In this document: positions 1-7,193 of the stretch, in pieces | Layout: every line of letters begins with the position of its first letter | Numbering within the stretch: the first letter of the stretch is position 1 | Assembly: GCF_900099685.1 (NCBI RefSeq) | Contig: NZ_FNDW01000001.1 | Coordinates: forward strand, 617,631 to 681,630 | Length of the DNA: 64,000 bases | Reading direction: 5' to 3' | Source of the DNA: Chryseobacterium taeanense | GTDB taxonomy: Bacteria; Bacteroidota; Bacteroidia; Flavobacteriales; Weeksellaceae | Program-made: the position numbers and the translations under genes | The notes under the pieces: model-generated | The model's database searches: none | The model's input: only the letters and a program-made list of their open reading frames with translations | Told to the model about the DNA's origin: nothing

Positions 1-421
1 AATGTTGCTGATAAGCCTTAAAGGTTTTACGCAAAAGACTTCAGCGGTTTATAAGCCGGCAAAATCTGTTGATAGGGAGTATAAAGCTTTATACGTTATC
101 AATGAATCAGATGATACAAAAATCAGGGCTGTGATCCGAAACATCAACAATGCACTGGAAGATCCGAGACTAAAAGGAAGATTGAAGGTCGAATTGCTTG
201 CTTTTGGCGGAGGTGTGGAAATGTTCAGAAAAAGTAATCCTTATTATGAACTTTTAATGGGTTTAAAAGATAAAGGCGTGACAATGGTGCAGTGCGAAAA
301 TACCCTTCGTGAGAAAAAAATTGACAAATCGGAGTTGTTTGATTTTGTGAATTATACACCCAGCGGAAACGGGGAAATTATTCTCAGACAGTATGAAGGC
401 TGGGCAGTCTTTAAGCCTTAA
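1..421 (+). CDS. DsrE-family protein, probably 5'-truncated by the window edge
   Basis: The reading frame is open from the window start; the first ATG is at position 2. The visible N-terminus (MLLISLKGFTQ) looks like the second half of a signal peptide, so the true start probably lies upstream. The rest has the layout of small DsrE/DsrF-like sulfur-relay folds: a beta strand with ALYVINESDD, a helix, then a VELLAFGGGVEMF strand and turn, and a later strand containing Cys (TMVQCENTL). Family members with an export signal are common in Bacteroidota and their substrate is unknown. The gene ends in a strong hairpin terminator. The fold assignment is by pattern; the function is inferred. Confidence 0.65.
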   Translation, partial: MLLISLKGFTQKTSAVYKPAKSVDREYKALYVINESDDTKIRAVIRNINNALEDPRLKGRLKVELLAFGGGVEMFRKSNPYYELLMGLKDKGVTMVQCENTLREKKIDKSELFDFVNYTPSGNGEIILRQYEGWAVFKP

Positions 422-433
422 AATTTAATAATT

Positions 434-470
434 AAAAGCCGCTCTAAACCAAAGTTTAGAGCGGCTTTTT
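434..470. terminator. Bidirectional rho-independent terminator
   Basis: A 16-bp perfect stem (AAAAGCCGCTCTAAAC and its complement) with a 4-nt loop, flanked by A and T tracts. It lies between the convergent DsrE-like and hydrolase genes and can serve both. Confidence 0.9.
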
Positions 471-491
471 TAGTGTAAGAAAAATTGGTTT

Positions 492-1577
492 TTAATTGCA
501 ATAAGCAGTTCGCGGGTTCGTACTGTTTCCACAACGAAACTGATATTTAATCTGGAAATATTTAGGAGTCGGATTATCCGTAACTTCAAGAGGAGCCATC
601 GACTGCCCATTGTAGGAAGGCATCGTAATTTGTGCTGTTGAGCCGTTGCCTAAAGCAACATTTTTAGCGCTGGCATTTCCGTTGAAGCTGTAGTCCATCA
701 TAGCATCCAAAAGGCGGTAGACACCGTAATAATCTAATGCATCGAGAACTGTTCGGGAGCTAGGCATGGCATGATCGGTTACATAGTCGTATCCGTTAAC
801 GGTAGATGATTTAAAATAAATAAAATCTTTCTCGCTGTTAGGAATATTAATATTCTTAAAAATATCAATAGCCATGCGGTGGTCGTTTACATCATCCTCA
901 TCATATACCTGTGTTATCATTTTGGTATTGGCAGGAAAGCTCAGCAATTGCTGTTGAGTTGTTTGCGTGCTGTTCCAGTTGAAAGCATACCAGGGAGCCA
1001 TGGTGAACAAAAACCGGGCATTCTGTCCCCATCCTTTTTCCGTAAATGCTTTGTAAGCCAAATCAATGCTTGCACCGCCACCAAAAGAATGTCCCATAAA
1101 ACCTACTTTTTGAGTGTCGATAATATTCGGATAGTCAGTAGCAGCTTTAACAAATCCTTCCCAAAGAGTCTGGTAACGGTGATCTACACTTACATCAATG
1201 GTACGATAGGGAACAAATACCACCACGAAACCTTTCTTTGCAATAAAGTTGTACAATTCTATATTGTAAGATTTTTCCTCTCCACCATAAGGATGGGAAA
1301 AAAATATGGTCGGTCTTGGAGAAGTAATCCCTTGCGGATAGAAAATCGAAACCTGTGTGCCTTCATACTGCGGATTGTCGAAATTAATTTCTGCTACTTC
1401 ATAACTGCCATCTGAGCCGTATCCAGAAGTCGGCTTCTGGATAGGTCCGCGAAGGCTGATGACAGAGTCGGTTTTTGATAGAGTAGCTCCGTCATTATCA
1501 GTATTATCGCTACTTTGAGAACATGCTGAAGCGGTAATGAATACCATGATTATCCATGAATATAATATTTTTTTCAT
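492..1577 (-). CDS. Alpha/beta-hydrolase lipoprotein (dienelactone hydrolase/PET-hydrolase-like)
   Basis: 361 residues. A signal peptide ends in a lipobox with Cys19 (TASAC), so the protein is predicted to be membrane-anchored. A hydrolase core follows: an oxyanion strand FFSHPYGG near residues 92-99, the nucleophile elbow GHSFGG with Ser164, a candidate acid in YDEDD, and a candidate His in DHAMP. Secreted alpha/beta hydrolases of this type cleave esters, but no substrate can be read from the sequence. Its start codon overlaps the stop of the upstream Spy-like gene by 4 nt, indicating translational coupling. Confidence 0.75.
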   Translation of the reverse strand: MKKILYSWIIMVFITASACSQSSDNTDNDGATLSKTDSVISLRGPIQKPTSGYGSDGSYEVAEINFDNPQYEGTQVSIFYPQGITSPRPTIFFSHPYGGEEKSYNIELYNFIAKKGFVVVFVPYRTIDVSVDHRYQTLWEGFVKAATDYPNIIDTQKVGFMGHSFGGGASIDLAYKAFTEKGWGQNARFLFTMAPWYAFNWNSTQTTQQQLLSFPANTKMITQVYDEDDVNDHRMAIDIFKNINIPNSEKDFIYFKSSTVNGYDYVTDHAMPSSRTVLDALDYYGVYRLLDAMMDYSFNGNASAKNVALGNGSTAQITMPSYNGQSMAPLEVTDNPTPKYFQIKYQFRCGNSTNPRTAYCN

Positions 1578-1960
1578 TTTCTTTTATTTTTAAAGTTTTG
1601 TATTAATTGATCTTTTATTTCCTGATATTTTTTATACTGTTCTTCATTCAGAACTTTATTGAGGAAAGAAGATTTTTCCTTCTGTAAAGCTTTCAGCTTT
1701 TTGAATTTAGCCAGTTTACTGTCATTACTTTTAAAAACAGGATCATTTTTTCTGGCATATTCAAGGTTAAGATCATACACCTGTTTGATTTGGGTAGAAT
1801 TTAAAGCCAGTTTCGTTTTCATCCATTCGGTCTGCATCTTTGCCCGCTGTTCGGGAGTGCTGTCCTTCAGGCTTTTTGACTGTGCCGTAAGGTGGGAGAA
1901 TGCCATACACGTAACGGCTGTTACGATGAGAGACATTCGTTTTCTGGTTTTTAGAATCAT
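1574..1960 (-). CDS. Small Spy/CpxP-like exported protein
   Basis: 128 residues with an N-terminal hydrophobic export segment (MSLIVTAVTCMAFSHLTAQ). The rest is very Lys/Gln-rich and predicted all-helical, with an LNSTQIKQVYDLNLEY stretch and an LNEEQYKKYQEI stretch. These resemble the LTxxQ motifs of the Spy/CpxP periplasmic chaperone family. A second in-frame Met at residue 9 is an alternative start. It overlaps the hydrolase gene by ATGA, so the two form an operon. The family assignment is tentative. Confidence 0.6.
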   Translation of the reverse strand: MILKTRKRMSLIVTAVTCMAFSHLTAQSKSLKDSTPEQRAKMQTEWMKTKLALNSTQIKQVYDLNLEYARKNDPVFKSNDSKLAKFKKLKALQKEKSSFLNKVLNEEQYKKYQEIKDQLIQNFKNKRK

Positions 1961-1987
1961 CTTGGAAAATTTTAGTTTTTAATAGAA

Positions 1988-1995
1988 CAAATGTA
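1988..1995 (-). promoter_or_regulatory. Putative -7 box TACATTTG for the Spy-like/hydrolase operon
   Basis: On the minus strand TACATTTG matches the Bacteroidota -7 consensus TAnnTTTG and lies 27 nt upstream of the start codon. No clear -33 TTG is seen at 17-23 bp. Confidence 0.45.
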
Positions 1996-2060
1996 GCAAT
2001 ACGAGTAATTTCTTTTAAAATAAAAAAGGGTGAACCGCCTAAATCAAGTGGTGAAATCGA

Positions 2061-2831
2061 TTATTGATCCAGCCATTTTCTAAACATCATTGCTTTGGCC
2101 TTGCTCACTATGATCTGCTCCTGCGATGATGGATGAATTTTGATTAAAAGCCTTCCGTTGAAAAAATATTCCACAGCATTTATTGCATTACGGTTGATGA
2201 TAAACTGACGGTTTGCCCTGAAAAAAAGTTCCGGGCTAAGATCCCGTTCCAGCTGTTCGAGGGTAAATTCTACAGTATATTGCTGGCCGCTTGTTGTATG
2301 GGCGTACACAATTTCGTTTGCCGTATAAAACCAGCTGATTTTAGCTGCTTCTACAGGAATAAGCCTTCCGCAATAATGAATCAGGAACGATTTTCTGTAA
2401 CGGTTCGTTACAGACTCAAGCTGCTTTAGTAAAGCTTCCTTTTTTATTTTAATATCAGAGGCGATAAGGGTATTGTATTTCAGTAAAGTTCTTTGTATTT
2501 CTTCCCTGTCAAAAGGTTTTAAAATATAATCGATCCCATTGTTCCAGAAAGCTTCTATCGCATAATCATTATAGGCCGTAACAAAAATAACAGGTTTTTT
2601 GATGTTCGTCTGTTTAAATATTTCAAATGAAAGTCCATCCGAAAGTCTGATATCAGAAAATATCAGATCATAATCACTAACCGTCGTGGTAAGCCAGTCT
2701 ACGCCCTCTGTCACGCTCTGCAATATTACAACCACCTCAATATCCGGATTGATTTCTTTCAGGATATATTCAAGATTTCTTGCGGTTGCAGCCTCATCTT
2801 CTATCAGTATAATGCGGAGATTTGGGTTCAT
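2061..2831 (-). CDS. LytTR-family response regulator
   Basis: 256 residues. A receiver domain covers residues 5-125, with acidic residues in IEDE, the phospho-acceptor Asp60 in DLIFSDIRLSDG and the conserved Lys in DYILKPF. A C-terminal LytTR DNA-binding domain follows (about 150-255) with the FFRANRQFIINRNAI motif. It overlaps the upstream sensor kinase gene by 4 nt (ATGA), so the two are a cognate pair. Such pairs usually control a neighbouring membrane or envelope gene; the target here is not evident. Confidence 0.92.
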   Translation of the reverse strand: MNPNLRIILIEDEAATARNLEYILKEINPDIEVVVILQSVTEGVDWLTTTVSDYDLIFSDIRLSDGLSFEIFKQTNIKKPVIFVTAYNDYAIEAFWNNGIDYILKPFDREEIQRTLLKYNTLIASDIKIKKEALLKQLESVTNRYRKSFLIHYCGRLIPVEAAKISWFYTANEIVYAHTTSGQQYTVEFTLEQLERDLSPELFFRANRQFIINRNAINAVEYFFNGRLLIKIHPSSQEQIIVSKAKAMMFRKWLDQ

Positions 2832-3847
2832 AATAGCGGAAGTTTTACTATAAAATATTCTGCGGTTTGATGAATTTCTATTTCATGCTGCGTTTGCAGT
2901 TTATATCTTTCATTTAGATTAGACAGGCCAAGCCCGGTGCTTTCCGTTTCACTTGCGACAGTCTGAAGAGTATTTCTTACAACAAGCCAGTTGTTTTCCT
3001 CATAAATTTCAACAATTAAAGGATATGAAATGGTAGCTTTATTATGCTTAACAGCATTCTCCACCAGAGGCTGCAGCGATAGATGAAGTATCTCTTTATT
3101 TAAAATATCCGGTTTTAGATCAATCTGAATTTCAAAAGTATTTTCCAGCCGCATTTTCACCAGTTGGATATACGATTCCAGATGCTGAATTTCAGTATCC
3201 ACTCTTACCTTTTCGTTACCTGAGTGTACCAGTGTATATCTGAAAACTTTAGACAGATGAAGAATATAATTTTGTGCAAGATCCGGATTTTCCCTTACGA
3301 TAGCAGAAAGACTGCTGAGCGTATTAAACAGAAAATGAGGATTAAGCTGTTCCTGAAGAAGTTTCAGCTGAGCCTGAAGGTAACTGGTATGCAGCTGCTC
3401 ATTGATAAGGTCTTTGTCTTTACTTTCACGCATCAGAAGAATAAGTCGAATGACCACGGCAGTCATGACACTGCTGAGTAAAAAACGAACAAAATATCCT
3501 CTTATCCTGAGTCTCGGAAGATCTAAAGCACCAAAGAGTATGGTATGAATGAAACTTCCCAGCATGATGGCAGCCATGACCAGTAAAGTATTGAATGTAT
3601 ATAGTTTTAACCATTGTTTATTCTCACGATATAAACTGAAAAGTTTTCCCTTTGATAGATTAAGATGCAGCAAAACCATACAGAATGCCATATTGTATAG
3701 AAATTGAAAGCCATATTCCCAGATATCAAACTGCCAGTAACGGGCAATGATTCCATCGGAATTAAGCGCCATCAGCTTTGCAGAATTAGCTACCAGAGTA
3801 ATCAGCAATGCACTGTAAACATATATTTTTCTCTCGTTCTTAATCAT
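2828..3847 (-). CDS. LytS-like membrane sensor histidine kinase
   Basis: 339 residues. The N-terminal 135 residues hold about four hydrophobic membrane segments with no recognisable extracellular sensor domain. A coiled linker (LQAQLKLLQEQL) leads to the His_kinase motif NPHFLFNTLSSL with phospho-acceptor His170. The ATPase region has the N box PLVENAVKHN and GLGLSNLNERY near the C-terminus. This is the short kinase type paired with LytTR regulators, and the partner gene overlaps its 3' end. Confidence 0.92.
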   Translation of the reverse strand: MIKNERKIYVYSALLITLVANSAKLMALNSDGIIARYWQFDIWEYGFQFLYNMAFCMVLLHLNLSKGKLFSLYRENKQWLKLYTFNTLLVMAAIMLGSFIHTILFGALDLPRLRIRGYFVRFLLSSVMTAVVIRLILLMRESKDKDLINEQLHTSYLQAQLKLLQEQLNPHFLFNTLSSLSAIVRENPDLAQNYILHLSKVFRYTLVHSGNEKVRVDTEIQHLESYIQLVKMRLENTFEIQIDLKPDILNKEILHLSLQPLVENAVKHNKATISYPLIVEIYEENNWLVVRNTLQTVASETESTGLGLSNLNERYKLQTQHEIEIHQTAEYFIVKLPLL

Positions 3848-3992
3848 TTGTACAAAGAACGTAAAATATTAAATCCGATGATATAAATAAAGCACCGAAA
3901 CTGGAAAACTAAAGGTTGAAATATTTACTATTCAGTCAGAATCAGGAAAATTCTAATACGTGTTTGATATTTTGGCAATACGCTAAATGTTA

Positions 3993-4898
3993 TCATTTAT
4001 TTTTTGCTCTGAACATCTTCGGAGACATTTTCATTTTCTTTTTAAAGAATTTGCCAAAGAAAGACTGATCGCTGAAATTAAGTTCCTCCGCAATCTGTGT
4101 AATGGAAAGATTAGAATTTAAAAGCAGATCACGCGCCTCAATAATGACCGAATTGGTAATAATCGTACGGGTAGATTCCCCGGAAGCTTCTTTCACAATA
4201 CGGGTGAGATAGCTTGGCGTTACAAAAAGTTTCTCCGCATAGAACTCCACGGTTCTCTCTTTTTTGGAATGCTCAGAAAGCAGAACAAGAAACTGATTAA
4301 TCATATCCTTTTTCCTCGATGTTTTAGGATCGATCACTCTTGCATCGCTGTACCGGTATAATATCATCAGCTCCAGAAGTAATGCGTTGAAATAATGGTT
4401 GATAATGTCTTTCGAATAATAATTTTCCTGCTCATCTGCCAGGCTGATCTTATCAAGCAGAAACCTTATGGTTTCCCTTTCATTAAAGTCAGGATGTAAG
4501 ATAGGAGTATTTCTTTCAGAAAAGAAAATGATCTCATTAATGTAATGCATATGACGGATATTCTTCTGTACAAAAGAATCGTTGAAAACTATACCCTTTG
4601 CTCTTCCATAGGAACCTTTGTTGGCAGGATGAATAATTGAATTGGGAGGGATAATAACAATATCATCTTTTTTGATATTTATTTCTTCAAGATTAACCTG
4701 CATATTTCCCTCTCCCTCTGTAATTAGCATAATAGTGCAGTTGTCTGTTCTGAAAGGATATTTGTAAGAATTTTTATCAAAATCATGAGATTCCCGGATG
4801 ATAAAGAAATCATTGTTGCATTGTTGATGATCGCTGTTTTTATCGATCATCTTGAACAGATCGTGGAGATTATGAAAAACAATATCTTTATGAGTCAT
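3993..4898 (-). CDS. AraC-family transcriptional regulator
   Basis: 301 residues. The N-terminal part has the beta-rich pattern of a cupin-like sensor arm (INIKKDDIVIIPPNSIIHPAN). The C-terminal 100 residues hold two helix-turn-helix motifs typical of AraC: FVTPSYLTRIVKEASG and then LSITQIAEELNFSDQSFFGKFFKKKM followed by SPKMFR. It stands alone on the minus strand between the LytS kinase and the TetR gene. The effector and targets are unknown. Confidence 0.9.
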   Translation of the reverse strand: MTHKDIVFHNLHDLFKMIDKNSDHQQCNNDFFIIRESHDFDKNSYKYPFRTDNCTIMLITEGEGNMQVNLEEINIKKDDIVIIPPNSIIHPANKGSYGRAKGIVFNDSFVQKNIRHMHYINEIIFFSERNTPILHPDFNERETIRFLLDKISLADEQENYYSKDIINHYFNALLLELMILYRYSDARVIDPKTSRKKDMINQFLVLLSEHSKKERTVEFYAEKLFVTPSYLTRIVKEASGESTRTIITNSVIIEARDLLLNSNLSITQIAEELNFSDQSFFGKFFKKKMKMSPKMFRAKNK

Positions 4899-4997
4899 AA
4901 TTTTTAATATGAACGTTAGTAAAGTTAATAAATAAGCCGAAGGATTATGTTATATATGCGAAAATTCATCATACAACTTATTTTTCAAATGCAATAT

Positions 4998-5552
4998 TTA
5001 CGTTAAAAATAAATTTATAATCCTTTCAGCTCGTTGATGATAGAAAGATGATGATAGTATAATATCTGATTTTTCCCTAAGAAAGTCAACAGAGATAAGA
5101 AACCCTGAAACTATAGAAATAAGATCGGCCAGAAAAAGTAAAGGATTGTTGTAGGATGTTTTTCCTTCATGGATACAAACTGAGATTTCAGGAACCATTT
5201 CCGCCAATGGGAAAAATAATTTCTGGCCGAATTCTGAAAATTCATTCTGTGTAATCATATAAATATCCAGATAAGGATATTTCTTGCTTTTTTCAGTATT
5301 AAAATCAATATATCTTTTCAGCTTATCTTTCAGTGAGAGATCTTTAATGTCGTTCCACGCCGGTGCGGGAAATTCATTGATCATCTCACCGATAATGATA
5401 TCAACAAGATGTGCTTTCGTACGAAAATAATAGTGAATTGCTGTTCTGTCCATACCCGCACTTTGTGCGATTTGTTGCGTTGTTGCATAGAATCTGCCTT
5501 CCACGAACAGTAGATTTTTGGCAATTATCTTTATTTTTTCTTCAGTATTCAA
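4998..5552 (-). CDS. TetR-family transcriptional regulator
   Basis: 184 residues. The N-terminal HTH (about residues 20-50) reads FYATTQQIAQSAGMDRTAIHYYFRTKAHLV, the characteristic TetR signature ending in YYFxxK. The C-terminal ligand-binding part is variable, as usual. It is 18 nt downstream of a small unknown gene and follows an SRPBCC gene on the same strand, so the three probably form one transcript in which TetR may be autoregulatory. Confidence 0.9.
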   Translation of the reverse strand: MNTEEKIKIIAKNLLFVEGRFYATTQQIAQSAGMDRTAIHYYFRTKAHLVDIIIGEMINEFPAPAWNDIKDLSLKDKLKRYIDFNTEKSKKYPYLDIYMITQNEFSEFGQKLFFPLAEMVPEISVCIHEGKTSYNNPLLFLADLISIVSGFLISVDFLREKSDIILSSSFYHQRAERIINLFLT

Positions 5553-5570
5553 GATCTTTACTGATGGATT

Positions 5571-5822
5571 TCAGGATATGGTATGTAACCTCACTCTTGA
5601 GATATTTTGTTCTACTATAGAGAACTCCATTTTATACTGTTCAAATACCGGTTTAAGCTCATTTTCAGAAAATAAGGTTTCAGAAGAAACACTTAAAAGT
5701 TTGAAGCTGTTATCCAGATATTCGCATTGGCAGTTGGGGATTGTTTCCAAAATATCCTCCCTAAGCCAGAAAGCATCTATGATTTTTCTGAATTTTGTTT
5801 TAAAAAGTAATGTATTTCTCAT
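5571..5822 (-). CDS. Small conserved-looking protein of unknown function
   Basis: 83 residues from the chosen ATG (MRNTLLFKTKF...). A further in-frame ATG lies 27 nt upstream, but using it would lengthen the overlap with the preceding SRPBCC gene from 23 to 50 nt. I do not recognise the family. The order SRPBCC - this gene - TetR with tight spacing suggests a common transcript. Composition matches its neighbours, and no signal peptide or membrane segment is evident. Confidence 0.5.
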   Translation of the reverse strand: MRNTLLFKTKFRKIIDAFWLREDILETIPNCQCEYLDNSFKLLSVSSETLFSENELKPVFEQYKMEFSIVEQNISRVRLHTIS

Positions 5823-6249
5823 GTCTGTTTTTTTTAGCTTGTTCAACAATTATGGTAAGGTCTTCCGGAGTATCTTTCAGGATTCTTTTCACTACCAGAA
5901 AATTCCACAGCCACGCCAGAAACCCCGAAACAGAAGTAACAATACTTACTTTCAATCCTTCTTTAGTATCTTCCATTATATATTTTCTGTACAGTCTGGC
6001 TCCTGCAAGCCCGATCCGTAATGTGAAGCGTTCATAAGGTCTGAATTCCTCTACAATACCTCTGCCTGTTATAAAAAAAATACGGTGCTTTACTTTAAAT
6101 AAGCTTACTTGTCCGGTTTTATTTTTAATACATTCTGAGTATTCAATGTTGAAATCCCATTCACTCCACTGGTCAATATTGGTAATTAGTTCCCAAACAT
6201 CTTTTTTACCAATCACATTACTGGTTACAGAGATGACCCGGCTCTTCAT
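5800..6249 (-). CDS. SRPBCC-family (START-like) small-molecule-binding protein
   Basis: 149 residues with the polyketide-cyclase/SRPBCC pattern: an opening strand (SRVISVTSNVIGKKDVWELITNIDQWSEWD) in which the W-x-x-W-D segment marks the first helix, alternating strands, and a final helix (FLVVKRILKDTPEDLTIIVEQA). These proteins bind hydrophobic ligands in a helix-grip fold. It is the first gene of a short minus-strand operon ending with TetR, so its ligand might be related to the TetR effector; that is inference. Confidence 0.75.
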   Translation of the reverse strand: MKSRVISVTSNVIGKKDVWELITNIDQWSEWDFNIEYSECIKNKTGQVSLFKVKHRIFFITGRGIVEEFRPYERFTLRIGLAGARLYRKYIMEDTKEGLKVSIVTSVSGFLAWLWNFLVVKRILKDTPEDLTIIVEQAKKNRHEKYITF

Positions 6250-6398
6250 GTATTTCCTTTCATATTGGTTGATAATGCAAATTTCTGTCGTGAAATGTTA
6301 ATAAAAAAGGTCTGAATTCGGTGTAAACTGGTCAAAATCTGAACAAGATGAAGCTTGTTAAAACATTAATGGGTAGAATGACGGTAGAGGAAGCAATA

Positions 6399-6529
6399 GG
6401 GTAACATTTGTCAACACCTCGTTGACCGCCCGATCAAGGGAGTGTAGATGGTAGCATCAACGATGTATTGACCGTACGGTCAAGGATGTGTTAAGCGTAC
6501 GATGTAAGCGGCGTTGACAAAAACAAGAA
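6399..6529. repeat. 23-bp-period palindromic array, locus A (six registers, degenerate)
   Basis: Sixteen-base units recur at 6399, 6422, 6445, 6468, 6491 and 6514, exactly 23 bp apart. The best unit is TTGACCGTACGGTCAA (6468-6483), a perfect palindrome; 6422 is TTGACCGCCCGATCAA; the others are degenerate. The left end (6407-6437) matches 53138-53168 at 29 of 31 positions. The array is followed by a terminator-like hairpin, as at the second locus. Confidence 0.8.
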
Positions 6530-6556
6530 GGGCTGTCCGGAAGAACAGTCTTTTTT
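6529..6556 (+). terminator. Terminator-like hairpin after array A
   Basis: GGGCTGT and ACAGTCT arms with a GU pair, followed by TTTTTT. It closely resembles the hairpin at 53279-53305 that ends array B. Confidence 0.65.
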
Positions 6557-6606
6557 GTGGGAGGATTTTGGGTTTGAGGGTTTTTGAGTTTGAGAGGGGG
6601 GATCTT

Positions 6607-6632
6607 GGTGGCTGAGCGGAGCCGAAGCCACC
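6607..6632. repeat. REP-like hairpin copy 1
   Basis: GGTGGCT at one end and AGCCACC at the other flank GAGCGGAGCCGA. Near-identical copies are at 6874-6895 (opposite orientation) and 7011-7036. Confidence 0.75.
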
Positions 6633-6690
6633 AAAGTTATACACTCATGTCATAATAATGAAGGTAGCGTAAACAATCAATCCATATTTT

Positions 6691-6799
6691 CCGAGAGACG
6701 ATTTCGCCGCCCGACACAAGGGTCTCTCATCGGACGTGATAAGAAGGTTATCTCGAGCGTGATAAAGTGTTCTCATCGACCGATGAGAACACCTCTCGG
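6691..6799. repeat. Second palindromic array with different half-sites
   Basis: Three palindromic units centred near 6734, 6756 and 6779 (22-23 bp apart) lie between CCGAGAG (6691-6697) and its complement CTCTCGG (6793-6799). The last unit is a 26-nt inverted repeat, GTGTTCTCATCG-AC-CGATGAGAACAC (6767-6792). The left part (GCCGCCCGACACAAGGG, 6706-6722) resembles the CCGCCCGATCAAGGG core of array A. Confidence 0.65.
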
Positions 6800-6840
6800 A
6801 AACCGCCCCTCTTTTAACAGAATAATTTTAGTATAATGCT

Positions 6841-6874
6841 ACTCCGGCTTTGGGAATTTCCCGGCCGGAGTTTT
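6841..6874. terminator. Terminator-like compound hairpin
   Basis: ACTCCGGC (6841-6848) pairs with GCCGGAGT (6864-6871), followed by TTT. The loop contains a second small palindrome, GGGAATTTCCC. No gene ends immediately upstream. Confidence 0.5.
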
Positions 6875-6895
6875 GGCTTCGGCTCCGCTCAGCCA
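6874..6895. repeat. REP-like hairpin copy 2 (inverted)
   Basis: TGGCTTCGGCTCCGCTCAGC followed by CA is the reverse complement of the core of the copy at 6607-6632. Confidence 0.75.
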
Positions 6896-7010
6896 CTATT
6901 GAGTTGGAGAGTGTAAGTGTTATAGTGTAAGGGTATAAGTATTTGTGTGGAACGTCAAAAAGTTGTCGAGTGGTGGGGCCTGAGGTTACTCGAAGGCCCG
7001 CGTTATGATT

Positions 7011-7036
7011 GGTGGCTGAGCGGAGCCTAAGCCACC
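7011..7036. repeat. REP-like hairpin copy 3
   Basis: Same 26-nt element as at 6607-6632 with one change (CCTAAG for CCGAAG), followed by TTTTT, so it can also act as a terminator. Confidence 0.75.
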
Positions 7037-7193
7037 TTTTTGATTAAATACAAGCAGAATATATACTACAATGCTGTTTCGTTTTAGACCAATATCAGCC
7101 ATAAACAGACCTTTTATGGTGGCTTTCCTTACCTCAAATTTGCATCGTGAACCAATTTACAATTGAATTCTCCTAACAGTAAAAATTTATTTT

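Larger units (their letters stand above)
6250..7193. other. 944-bp gene-free, hairpin-rich intergenic region
   Basis: No credible gene is present. The region contains two arrays of palindromic units, at least two terminator-like hairpins and three copies of a GGTGGCT...AGCCACC hairpin, listed separately. It lies between the start of the minus-strand SRPBCC operon and the plus-strand RND pump operon, so promoters for both must be in it, but neither has a clear consensus -7 box. The nearest candidates are CAAATTTG near 7136 for the pump and GAAATTTG on the minus strand near 6283. Confidence 0.7.

Noticed and set aside
6422..6483. TTGACCG...CGGTCAA palindromes as an operator for the nearby TetR protein
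   Set aside because: The same array occurs 47 kb away behind an unrelated gene and has multiple registers with a fixed 23-bp period, more than a TetR operator needs; a TetR role cannot be excluded but is not supported.
6399..6529. CRISPR array
   Set aside because: The units are palindromic, only 16 bp, with 7-bp gaps and no unique spacers; no cas genes are present.
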